From the NCBI RefSeq assembly GCF_003368535.1, contig NZ_QSLN01000013.1:1-46289 (forward strand): 46,289 nt of DNA, in the 5' to 3' direction. The stretch is from Ammonifex thiophilus (GTDB taxonomy: Bacteria; Bacillota; Desulfotomaculia; Desulfotomaculales; Ammonificaceae). The notes under the pieces are model-generated. The model had not been told where the DNA came from. It did not search any database and saw only the letters and a program-made list of their open reading frames with translations. This document shows positions 23,796 through 31,928 of the stretch, piece by piece; within the stretch, counting starts at the first letter, position 1, and the number at the start of each line of letters is the position of its first letter. The position numbers and the translations under genes are program-made.

Positions 23796-25274
23796 TTACA
23801 TGGGCAACCTGGGCGGGTACACGCCATGGAAGAAGAGCCAGGAGATGAAGAGCCCGATCCACACGATGAACCCGAAGAGGCAGATGAGGTAGACCGCCGC
23901 CAGTCGGCCCATCCCCTCTTCCCACAACTTGCGGAAGTTGGACATGAGACCGATGGTGAAGAAGGTCAGCACGAAAAAGATGCCCCGCAAGCTGTCGGCC
24001 TCTCCCATGGCCGCCTTGGCCGTGTTTATGAAAGCCTTGTCCTGCAGGTGACCCAGGCCCACGAGGAGCATGACCAGGAAGGTTAGGAAGTAGCCGATAA
24101 CGAACTTGGGGAAACGGTGCCAGATTTCGATGGCTTGCACCTGGACACCCGGCTTGCGCTCAATGCTGTAGACCCACACCAGCGCCAGGATGAAGGCCCA
24201 GACGCCGATGAAGATGTCGATGAAGATCTTGGTGGTGACGGCTGCCATGGTGATGAAATCCTTGTCCCACTTCACCTGCAGCAGGTTCATGGCTTTGGCT
24301 TGGATGAGGGCCGCCGTTATGGCACCGCTGGCCACCGCCGCTCCGTCGGTCTTCACGGCCAAGCCCATCCAGGCGCCGGCCACCATGGGCTGAGTGTAAA
24401 GGAAAGCCTGAGCCAGGAAGGGAAGCAGGATGAGCTCCACCACGGCGAAGATAACGACGAGGGAGGAGACGATGATGGGTACCACCGGCCGGGCGCGGAT
24501 GGCGGCACCGGTAGCAATGGCTGCCGAGACGCCGCAGATGGAGATGCCGGAAGCCAGGGGAGCCGCCCACTCCGGAGTGAACTTGAAGTAACGCCGGGCT
24601 ATAAAGTAGACCAGAGGCCAGTAAATGAGGTAGGCTTCCACGATGGCGCACAGACCGCGCGCCAGGATCTGTCCCGCCAAGCCCAGAGCGTCGCAGGCCT
24701 TGATACCTATCGAGGCACCGAGAATTACGATGGCAGTCTTGACGTACCACTCCGGACGGGTAGCTTCTTCCAGGAACTGGGCGAAGCCGCGGAAGAAGTT
24801 ACCGATGATGAGACCCAAGATCAGGGCTACGATGAAGCCAGCCTCACCGGTCAGGCGCAGAACAGGCTTGGCCATGCCCAGCTTCTGCGCGTCGGCCTCG
24901 GTCGGCGCCGCTATGGGGCCCCAGTGGCCGATAATCCAGCAGATATAAGCGAGCCAGAAAATTATCGTGAACCCTACCACGAAGCGCCCCACATTAAAGC
25001 GCATGGCCGCTGCTCCGACGGTGGTGATGACCAGCAGAAACAAATAGGTGAGGATCAAGGAGGTTATACCGGACATGCTTTGCGCGAACTGCTTGGATAC
25101 CGGGGAAAGGGCCTTGGATATGTCGGTCCACATGTCGGTTTTGACTACCCAGCCTAGAAGGTCGACGCCATAAAGCTTGCCCAGAGCTAGGAAGAAGATC
25201 AGAAGTCCGAGCCATACTGCCCACCAGTCTTCGGTGGTTAGAAGCGGGGAACCACTGTTTCTCTCTTGGGCCAT
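23796..25274 (-). CDS. YeiH-family (UPF0324) putative sulfate/sulfite exporter
   Basis: A 492-residue membrane protein with about 11-12 hydrophobic segments. YeiH/PSE family stretches are visible: IVILGASIGIKACDALG near residue 205, SGISICGVSAAIATGAAIRAR near 255, and the C-terminal FFVLTFFTIGLMSNFRKLWEEG. Members are longer than E. coli YeiH by an N-terminal extension of three segments, as in several sulfur-metabolising anaerobes. I use the second ATG (25274), seven bases after AAGGAGG; the first is at 25280. Export of sulfate or a sulfur oxyanion is a family-level prediction only. Confidence 0.8.
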   Translation of the reverse strand: MAQERNSGSPLLTTEDWWAVWLGLLIFFLALGKLYGVDLLGWVVKTDMWTDISKALSPVSKQFAQSMSGITSLILTYLFLLVITTVGAAAMRFNVGRFVVGFTIIFWLAYICWIIGHWGPIAAPTEADAQKLGMAKPVLRLTGEAGFIVALILGLIIGNFFRGFAQFLEEATRPEWYVKTAIVILGASIGIKACDALGLAGQILARGLCAIVEAYLIYWPLVYFIARRYFKFTPEWAAPLASGISICGVSAAIATGAAIRARPVVPIIVSSLVVIFAVVELILLPFLAQAFLYTQPMVAGAWMGLAVKTDGAAVASGAITAALIQAKAMNLLQVKWDKDFITMAAVTTKIFIDIFIGVWAFILALVWVYSIERKPGVQVQAIEIWHRFPKFVIGYFLTFLVMLLVGLGHLQDKAFINTAKAAMGEADSLRGIFFVLTFFTIGLMSNFRKLWEEGMGRLAAVYLICLFGFIVWIGLFISWLFFHGVYPPRLPM

Positions 25275-25440
25275 GCCCATCCCTCCTTACCGAGAACAGT
25301 GTTCGCCCTACACCGACCGCCCTATGCCTCCCTTTTCCCGCCTTGTCTCGTCCTCACCCCCTTCGAACCAACTTCTTTTACATTCTATTTACAGGTTATC
25401 AGAGAAATGCGCGAAAGTAAAGGTTAAATTAAGGTAAAAA

Positions 25441-25457
25441 GCGGCCTTTAAGGCCGC
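25441..25457 (-). terminator. Terminator after the APC permease gene
   Basis: GCGGCCTT-T-AAGGCCGC stem-loop with TTTTTACC following on the minus strand (25440 downward). It lies about 70 bases after the permease stop. 25281-25435 otherwise holds only the leader of the YeiH gene. Confidence 0.75.
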
Positions 25458-25524
25458 CTAGCTCAATGGCAACACCGAAATTGAGCAGAAAGCAAACCCA
25501 AGCCGATGGCTTTAACTTTTTCGA

Positions 25525-26731
25525 TTATACTTTTACGGAGTCCAAATTTCTTGCCTCCAGCTTCACCCTGGCGTGCCTGACCCCGTAACCAAAGTAGACC
25601 AAGAAACCCATCAGCATCCAGACAGCGAAGCGGATCAGCGTGACGGCAGGCAGACTGAAAATCAGAGCCAGGGAGCCGATGACGCCCAAGGGAGCCACCA
25701 GCCATAGTGTCGGCACTTTGAAGGTGCGCTTGGCTTCCGGCCGGGTCACGCGCATCACCATGACACTTATCGAGGTGAGGGTGAAAGCCGTCAAACCGCC
25801 GATGTTTGCCAGCTCCGCCAGCTCGTTGATCGAAAGAAAACCGCCTCCAAGTATGGCCGCACCGAAAATCGCAAGGGTGGCTATGTGAGGGACGCGGGTG
25901 CGCTCGTGAACACGGGCGAAAACGGGAGGTAGCAACCCGTCCCGGCTCATGGCGAAGAGAACCCGGGTGGCGCTCAAACCGTAGCCCAGCATGACGGCGA
26001 TAAGGCCGAAAAGTATGGCCACGGAGATCAAGGCCCCACCCCAGCGGATGCCCATTTCCATAAGAGCAAACGCAGCGGGATCGGGGACATCCAGGCGAAC
26101 GTAGTTCACCACCCCGGTGAGGACCGCCGCCATGCTCACGTAAAGCAAAATCACTATGCCCAGGCCGCCGATGAGGGCAACGGGGATGCTCCGCTGAGGG
26201 TTCTTGACTTCTTCCAGGACAGAGGTCATGCCGTCGAAGCCGGTGTAGGCGAAGAAGGTGAGGGCAGCTCCGGTCAGGATGCCGGAGAGCCCGAAGGGGG
26301 CAAATGGGTGCCAGTTGGCCGGCTTGAGGTGAAGGAGGCCACAGGCCAGGAAGAAAAGGATGGCCAGCAGCTTGATCACCGTGAGCAGCACGTTGGTCCG
26401 GCTGACGTTTTTGATGCCGCTGTAAGCAACATAGCCCACCAGCCCCAGGCCCAGGATGGCCGGGATGTTGATTATCCCTCCGTGGGCAATATCCCGGGTG
26501 AAAGCCGCAGGCAGATCAACCCCTAGGGATTTAAGAAAAGAAACCACGTAGCCCGACCACCCGACCGAAACCGTGCTGCACACCACGGTGAACTCAAAGA
26601 GGAGATCCCACCCCACGATCCAGGCCAAGATTTCTCCCAGAGCGATGTAGGCGTAGGTGTGGGCGCTTCCCGCGAAGGGAGCCATAGAGGCAAACTCTAC
26701 GTAGCATAGGCCGACGCAGATGCAGACCAGC
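25525..26731 (-). pseudogene. APC-family amino acid permease, C-terminal part (split by insertion)
   Basis: From the junction at 26731 the frame reads LVCICVGLCYVEFASMAPFAGSAH, the conserved second to third helices of APC permeases, and runs to the stop at 25525 through about ten more segments (402 codons). It joins the N-terminal part at 28550-28776 with a GGG glycine codon restored across the element, giving 477 residues in total, the normal length of the cationic/basic amino acid (CAT-like) group. A shorter product from ATG 26685 is conceivable but would lack the substrate-binding first helices. Confidence 0.85.
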
Positions 26732-26759
26732 CCCGGTTTTTAAAACTGTACAAAAGTGT

Positions 26760-28352
26760 TTAACCACACCTTTGCACAGCCGCCCCCGCACCAGGAACGG
26801 GAACTGACCTTCCCACCGCCCGCTCCCAGTCCCCCGAAACCAAAATCAATCTCAGGGGAGAAAAGTCCCTCACGGTGCCTTTCACCTGAGGGAACTTTTC
26901 GAGAAGCGGGACGGTGAGGGCTGCGGAGAGAACTCGCCAGCTTTTTCGTAGTCCCGAAAGACTACCCCTCACCGGCTCCTTCCCTCGGTTGGCCGGATGT
27001 CGGGAAGCAGGCTCACTCTCCCCGCTTTGAAGTGTGCGTAAGTGCCTCTGAAGGGTCTTAAGCTCACTACGTACAGCCGATAGCCGCTTCTTTATGGCCC
27101 TCTTCCGCCACTCATTTTCCTCTTTCCTCAGCTCTCGCTTGAGCTCTTTTACCTTCTCCTCGAGCTGAGCTGTGGAGTAGAGCAGAAACTCTTCATCTTT
27201 AAGCAAAAGCCGGTAAGACTCCGGCAGCTTCTCCTCAAAACCCAGGGCCCTCCTTCCGATGACTAAAGCCCCGGCTACGTCCTTGTCCACCAGGTACTGG
27301 GGCGCGTATTTCAACTTCCCTATCACCGAAGTATAGGAGGGGTCTTTCTTGGCTACTTCTACCCCGTGCCTCTTGGCCAGGATCTCTATCTTCTCCAGGA
27401 GGCTTTTATAAATCCACCGCTGGAGCTTCTTCCGGAGCTTGGGGAGGCCGTCTTCCCTCCTCCCCTTCGGCAACTTTTCTAAGTCTTCCATGGCGATGGC
27501 CTTACCCTTCTCCAGGGCTAAGTTGACCACCTGGTAGGCTACCTGCCAGCAGAGGTACTCCCTCTTGTCGTGAGAGGCGGAAAGAAGTTCGTGGAGGCTT
27601 ATCCTCTCGTAGCCCAGGAGGTTCCCGTCGGGAGAAACTTCCGCCAGGGCCAGGTGAAAAGGGTAGGCGTTGACGTCTATCCCTAAGACCCCGTTTTCCA
27701 GGGTGATGGTGGCGGGAGGGAACTTCTCTTTGACGCTCACGAGGGCGTAGACTTCACCGTCTTTGAGCTTCAGCTCCACGTCGTAGGGGAACCACTCACC
27801 GGTCTTCTCCGCCTGGCGCAGGCTCCAGATGAAGCCTATCCACTTGTCCTTTTCTCTCTTGACCGGCCTTATGACCTTAGCCCAGACCCATCTCCTTTCT
27901 CCCACGCATATCCGGAGGTAAAGCTCCCCTTCAAGCCAGACGAAGCGGAGGTTGAGGTTCCCCCGCTTGCTCCTGTCTCCCCGGGAGTAGAGGTTCCCCT
28001 GCCTCCTCTCCCTCCACTCCCGCTTCAGCTCCTCGCGCCTTGAACCGTTCAAGTGCTTCTTTTTGAGCTTCTCGAAGAGGTTTCTCGAGCCGAAGACTAC
28101 CTTGGAAGGGCTCTGGCCCCTTTCCCGGCAGGACTTGAGGATGCTCTGGGCCTTCAAGATGGCGTCGTCGGCGTAGCGGGTGTTGATCTGAAAGACGTGG
28201 GCCAGGTGCGACTTCAGCCCGTTCCTCTCGTGACCCTCGAGGAGCCTCCGGTAGCCGTACCTCTCGGCGGAGGAGAACCTCCGCATGAGGTCGAGCACTC
28301 TCTGCCTGTCCTCTTCGTTCTGGAACTCTAAAAGCGACTTCAGGGTTATCAC
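26760..28352 (-). CDS. tnpB: TnpB-related nuclease without zinc ribbon, family B copy 1
   Basis: A 530-residue protein from GTG 28352, overlapping the tnpA stop as GTGA. RuvC-like residues: Asp226 in GVLGIDVNAYPFHLAL, Glu289 in AIAMEDLEKL, and Asp358 in YLVDKDVAGALVIGRRALG, preceded by the SVIGKLKYAPQ stretch. No CxxC pairs are present, so the zinc ribbon of ordinary TnpB is missing; this is the TnpB-related accessory type. About 90 percent or more identical by eye to 43928-45523, diverging most near the C-terminus. Confidence 0.85.
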   Translation of the reverse strand: MITLKSLLEFQNEEDRQRVLDLMRRFSSAERYGYRRLLEGHERNGLKSHLAHVFQINTRYADDAILKAQSILKSCRERGQSPSKVVFGSRNLFEKLKKKHLNGSRREELKREWRERRQGNLYSRGDRSKRGNLNLRFVWLEGELYLRICVGERRWVWAKVIRPVKREKDKWIGFIWSLRQAEKTGEWFPYDVELKLKDGEVYALVSVKEKFPPATITLENGVLGIDVNAYPFHLALAEVSPDGNLLGYERISLHELLSASHDKREYLCWQVAYQVVNLALEKGKAIAMEDLEKLPKGRREDGLPKLRKKLQRWIYKSLLEKIEILAKRHGVEVAKKDPSYTSVIGKLKYAPQYLVDKDVAGALVIGRRALGFEEKLPESYRLLLKDEEFLLYSTAQLEEKVKELKRELRKEENEWRKRAIKKRLSAVRSELKTLQRHLRTLQSGESEPASRHPANRGKEPVRGSLSGLRKSWRVLSAALTVPLLEKFPQVKGTVRDFSPLRLILVSGDWERAVGRSVPVPGAGAAVQRCG

Positions 28353-28498
28353 TTCTTCTTCCCGCCCCTCTTACCACTCACTGCCAGGGATTCTAGCAGG
28401 GGCCGATAACCCCTGTCTCTCGTGGTTCGGGAGGGAACCCCGGGCTTTAGCCCGTAAATTTCTTTGCACTCTTTGAGGGTTAACAATTTCCGCCTCAT
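28349..28498 (-). pseudogene. tnpA remnant of family B element
   Basis: ATG 28498 opens a 49-residue frame beginning MRRKLLTLKECKEIYGL, the helix-turn-helix start of the recombinase at 46107, and ending GKRGGKKK, its last residues. An extra base after codon 17 shifts the frame, and some 440 bases with the whole catalytic domain are deleted. This copy cannot transpose on its own. Confidence 0.8.
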
Positions 28499-28549
28499 AG
28501 CTCAGGCACCAATATACACATTTCGCCAGAAGTTATCAACTGTTGTAAA

Positions 28550-28776
28550 CCTCCCAGTAGATAGGAAAGGCTCACCGCTGGCCCGGCGTACTTGGCCGCC
28601 GCCACTCCCGGCAATACGAAGATACCGGCACCTATGAGCGAGCCGACAAAGAGAAACAAAAGTTCCAGAGTCCCGATCTCGCGCTTGAGCCTGTATGCTT
28701 GATCCTCTGCCAGAGCCTTCACCTGCTCGATCCTTTTTCTGCGCAGTAAGATTCCATTAAGCTGGGCTATATCCAA
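28550..28776 (-). pseudogene. APC-family amino acid permease, N-terminal part
   Basis: From a TTG at 28776 (GGGGAGGGGG four bases upstream) the frame encodes DIAQLNGILLRRKRIEQV, a cytoplasmic lead, then LELLFLFVGSLIGAGIFVLPG, the hallmark first helix of APC permeases, and GPAVSLSYLLGG up to the insertion. See the C-terminal part at 25525-26731. Confidence 0.85.
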
Positions 28777-28911
28777 TTTTCCCCCTCCCCTGCTGTCGTG
28801 CTGACAAATTTTTGAGCAACATTTTACCACACCACGGAGAGCGGTGAGAAGCAGGAGAGGAAAGCTTTGAAGTGGAAATAAAACCCCCTAACGAAAGGAG
28901 GGGATCCATCC

Positions 28912-29907
28912 GTGCGGGCTATGCTCTTGTCTGAGCCCCGCCCCATTGAGGAAAGACCGCTGATCGAGACCGAGTTGCCCGAGCCCGAACCGGGACCGGG
29001 TCAGGTACGCCTGCGGGTAGAGGTCTGCGGGGTTTGCCACACCGACTTGCACACGGTGGAGGGGGACTTGCCCCTGCCCAAGCTCCCTCTGATACCCGGG
29101 CACCAAGTGGTCGGGGTGGTGGACGCGACGGGCGAAGGGGTAACCCGGGTAAAGGTGGGAGATCGGGTAGGAGTCCCCTGGCTTTACCACACCTGCGGTT
29201 CCTGCCGCTTTTGCCGCAACGGGCAGGAAAACCTCTGCGAGGAAGGCCGCTTCACCGGCTACCACGTGGACGGGGGCTACGCCGAGTATATGCTGGCGGA
29301 GGAAGACTTCGTCTGCCCCTTGCCCCCGGGGCTCGAGCCGGCGAAGGCCGCTCCTCTCCTCTGCGGAGGGATCATCGGCTACCGCGCCCTGAAGCTCAGC
29401 GGCATCAGGCCCGGAAGGAAACTGGGGCTTTACGGCTTCGGGGCTTCCGCCCACCTGGCTATTCAGGTGGCCACCTACTGGGGGTGCGAGGTTTTTGTCT
29501 TCAGCCGCGGCGCCCATCACCGGGAGCTGGCCCGGGAGCTGGGGGCGGTTTGGACTGGCACTCCCCAGGAAAGCCCGCCGGAAAAGCTCGATAGCTCCAT
29601 AATCTTCGCCCCGGCAGGCTGGCTCGTGCCCCTGGCACTCGGACACCTGGACAGGGGAGGGGTGCTCGTCCTGGCCGGGATCACCATGACCGATCTTCCC
29701 CAACTCAAGTACGAGCTCCTTTACCACGAGCGGGTGGTGCGCAGTGTAGCCAACGCCACGCGCCAGGATGCCCGGGAATTCCTGGAGCTGGCGGCCGTCA
29801 TCCCGGTGAAGACCACCGTAGAAACCTTCCCCCTGGAAGAGGCCAACGAAGCCCTGCAGAAACTTAAGGAGGGGAGGATCAACGGGGCCGGGGTCCTAGT
29901 CCTTTAA
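28912..29907 (+). CDS. Zinc-dependent alcohol dehydrogenase family protein
   Basis: A 331-residue medium-chain dehydrogenase. Catalytic zinc ligands: Cys42 (CGVCHTDLH), His64 (PGHQVVG) and a later Cys in LLCGG; structural zinc ligands Cys95, 98, 101 and 109 ([15 protein letters not shown]). The nucleotide fold is at about 165-200, but the loop reads YGFGASAH rather than the common GxGxxG. The start GTG 28912 follows GGAGGGG. It is a single gene, and its stop shares TTAA with the convergent pilC stop. NAD(P)-linked alcohol or aldehyde conversion is expected; the substrate is unknown. Confidence 0.85.
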   Translation: MRAMLLSEPRPIEERPLIETELPEPEPGPGQVRLRVEVCGVCHTDLHTVEGDLPLPKLPLIPGHQVVGVVDATGEGVTRVKVGDRVGVPWLYHTCGSCRFCRNGQENLCEEGRFTGYHVDGGYAEYMLAEEDFVCPLPPGLEPAKAAPLLCGGIIGYRALKLSGIRPGRKLGLYGFGASAHLAIQVATYWGCEVFVFSRGAHHRELARELGAVWTGTPQESPPEKLDSSIIFAPAGWLVPLALGHLDRGGVLVLAGITMTDLPQLKYELLYHERVVRSVANATRQDAREFLELAAVIPVKTTVETFPLEEANEALQKLKEGRINGAGVLVL

Positions 29908-31139
29908 CGGTGGGACATGGCGCCGTAGCTGGCCAGGATGGCCCCAATAAGGGCGGCGGCCACGAAGGCCACCATCCCGCCCATGAGCACGATGAGCAGG
30001 GGCTCGATCAGAGAAAGGGCGCGCTCGATCTTGGTCTCCAGGAGTTCCTGGTACACTCCCGCCAGCATTTCCAGAGCTCCGTCCACCCCTCCCGTCTCCT
30101 CCCCCACGCGCACCATGCTCCCTACCATAGGAGGGAAGATGGAGGTGGCGTGGGAGAGGGGGGTGGAGAGGCTTTCGCCCGCCAGCACCGCCTCTTCTAT
30201 CCGTTCGAGGATGCGTTGCAAGGCCAGGTTGCCCACGGTCTCCTTGGTGGCGCGCAGCGACTCGATCATGGAAACGCCGCTTTGCAAGAGCAGGGCCATG
30301 GTTTTGGCAAAGTGGACCACCAGAGCGTACTGGAAGATCTCCCCCAGCACCGGGAGATAAATCTTGTAGCGGTCCAGGTAGTAGCGGAGAAAGGGGATGC
30401 GCAGCGCCACCAGGAGGAAAACCAGGAAGCCCGCCGTCCCCAGGCCGATCTTGGGCAGGTTCGGGGGGACCACCTCGCCTATGCGTATGAGGAGCTGGGT
30501 ATTCCAGGGGAGTTCTCCCCCTATCTCCTGCAGGAAGGGCAGGAGCCGGGGGATGACGTAGGCGATGAGGAAAATGGCTGCCCCGAGGGCGGCCACGAAA
30601 ACCAAGGCCGGGTAGATTATCCCGGAAATGATGCGCCGCTGCAGCGCAAGCCTCTCTTCCCAGTAGCGGGTGGCCCGTTCCAGGGAGACGTCCAGCAGAC
30701 CGCTGGCTTCTCCGGTGCGCACAAGGCTGGTGACCAGGCGGGGAAAGACGCGGTGCCGGGCCATGGCCTCGCTGAGGGGCACGCCTCCCTCCACCGCCTC
30801 GCGCACCTGGCGCAGGATGTAGCGGAGCTTGCGGCTCTTGGTCTGCTTTTCCAGCACGGAGAGGGACAGGGTCAAGGAAACCCCGGCGCGAACGAGGGAG
30901 GCCAACTGCTTGAGGCACAGCAGCACCTCCCCCTGCCGCACCAAGCTCAGCTGGGCCAGGAGATCCCTCCGCTCCTTGGCCGCCGGCTGGGCGGGGGCCT
31001 CCTCCACTTCGCGCAGCTCGGTTACCGTGAACCCCCGGCTGCGCAGAAGGGCCGCCGCCTGGGCTGGGCTGGCCGCCGTCACCTCCCCCCGCACCCGCCG
31101 GCCTCCAGCGTCGAGCGCCTGATACCGGAACTGCGGCAC
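29904..31139 (-). CDS. pilC: Type IV pilus inner-membrane platform protein PilC
   Basis: A 411-residue T2SS-F/PilC protein with two repeats of the GspF domain: the first around residues 80-200 (LKQLASLVRAGVSLTLSLSVLE, SGLLDVSLERATRYWE) and the second around 280-400 (FAKTMALLLQSGVSMIESL, GGVDGALEMLAGVYQELLETKIERAL). The N-terminal MPQFRYQALDAGGRRVRGEV is typical. Start GTG 31139 overlaps the ribosome site GAGGAGGT left by the previous gene. It is the last gene of the pilus operon. Confidence 0.93.
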   Translation of the reverse strand: MPQFRYQALDAGGRRVRGEVTAASPAQAAALLRSRGFTVTELREVEEAPAQPAAKERRDLLAQLSLVRQGEVLLCLKQLASLVRAGVSLTLSLSVLEKQTKSRKLRYILRQVREAVEGGVPLSEAMARHRVFPRLVTSLVRTGEASGLLDVSLERATRYWEERLALQRRIISGIIYPALVFVAALGAAIFLIAYVIPRLLPFLQEIGGELPWNTQLLIRIGEVVPPNLPKIGLGTAGFLVFLLVALRIPFLRYYLDRYKIYLPVLGEIFQYALVVHFAKTMALLLQSGVSMIESLRATKETVGNLALQRILERIEEAVLAGESLSTPLSHATSIFPPMVGSMVRVGEETGGVDGALEMLAGVYQELLETKIERALSLIEPLLIVLMGGMVAFVAAALIGAILASYGAMSHR

Positions 31140-31146
31140 TTCGTCC

Positions 31147-31908
31147 TTACCTCCTCAACCGCGGCCAGAGGAGACCCGCCGCAAGGGCCAGCAGCAATCC
31201 GCCGGTGATGACTCCTTCTACCACCGGGAAGGGCTGCCTGAAGCCCTCGAAAAGCTCCCAGGGCTCGCCCTTGGCAAACTTTTCCACCAGCGATACCTCC
31301 ATGGAAGCCAGGGCCTGCCCTTCCTGCTCAGTGGCCTGCCGCGGCTCCCGGTAAAGCACCATCCGGCGCAGCTCGAAGTATCTAGGAGGAAAGACTTCTT
31401 TCTTTACCCGGACCTCGACCTCCCTGCCGGTGGGGAGATGGGTCAAAACCAGGCAGTAATGCTCCGGACCCAGGTTGCGGGCGAACCTGGAAAGGTTCTG
31501 AGGGGAAAGGGGCTCGACTTTAGCGCCGTCGGGAAGCACAACCTCCAGCCGCCCCTGATCCCCCAGGAGGTACTGCAGGCAGACCACGGCCGAGTAGTCG
31601 GGCAGGGCGCACTTCACCCGTAGGTCCTCCCGGCAGGGCGTTTCCCCCAGCTTCTCCAGCCCCGTCTGGAAGGCCCGGTAGGCGAAGATCACACCGGGCA
31701 GCACCGAGGAACCGGTTCCCATCTTCTTGCCATGGTGGTACACCACGTCCCGGAAGCAGATCTTGACCTCTTTGCCTCCCTCCCGCAGCACGATGGGGGA
31801 GATCTCGTCGAAAGATATGGGGGGCTTATCCCCCGGCGCGTGCCCCCAGGCGGCGGAAGCGAGAAACAGAGAAAGAAGGATTAAGGCCACTATCATCCTC
31901 ACTCGCAC
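31147..31908 (-). CDS. Secreted/anchored protein of unknown function in pilus operon
   Basis: A 253-residue protein from GTG 31908 (GGGAGGAAAAC just upstream): signal peptide MIVALILLSLFLASAAWG, a soluble domain of some 200 residues with three or four cysteines (KICFRDVV, CREDLRVKC, VVCLQYLLG), and a C-terminal span (VVEGVITGGLLLALAAGLLW) ending PRLRR. I recognise no family. It sits between pilB and pilC, closely spaced to both, so it probably takes part in pilus assembly or function. Confidence 0.65.
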   Translation of the reverse strand: MRVRMIVALILLSLFLASAAWGHAPGDKPPISFDEISPIVLREGGKEVKICFRDVVYHHGKKMGTGSSVLPGVIFAYRAFQTGLEKLGETPCREDLRVKCALPDYSAVVCLQYLLGDQGRLEVVLPDGAKVEPLSPQNLSRFARNLGPEHYCLVLTHLPTGREVEVRVKKEVFPPRYFELRRMVLYREPRQATEQEGQALASMEVSLVEKFAKGEPWELFEGFRQPFPVVEGVITGGLLLALAAGLLWPRLRR

Positions 31909-31928
31909 GTTTTCCTCCCTCCCAGCTT

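Larger units (their letters stand above)
26734..28549 (-). mobile_element. IS607-type element, family B, copy 1
   Basis: About 1.8 kb lying between GG cores (CC on the plus strand at 26732-26733 and 28550-28551). It encodes a TnpB-type protein and a shortened tnpA. The end GTACAGTTTTAAAAACC corresponds to GTACAGTTTTTCAAACC in copy 2. Excision with one GG kept gives the codons CTG GGA GGG CTG GTC and restores the permease. Confidence 0.85.

Noticed and set aside
24117-25157. 346-residue plus-strand frame opposite the YeiH gene
   Set aside because: Antisense shadow rich in Asp, Gly and His; the minus frame is a clear membrane transporter.
28888-29727. 279-residue minus-strand frame opposite the alcohol dehydrogenase
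   Set aside because: Antisense shadow; zinc-ligand motifs are on the plus strand.
29910-31208. 432-residue plus-strand frame opposite pilC
   Set aside because: Composition is dominated by Gly, His and Gln, as expected for an antisense frame of a GC-rich gene.
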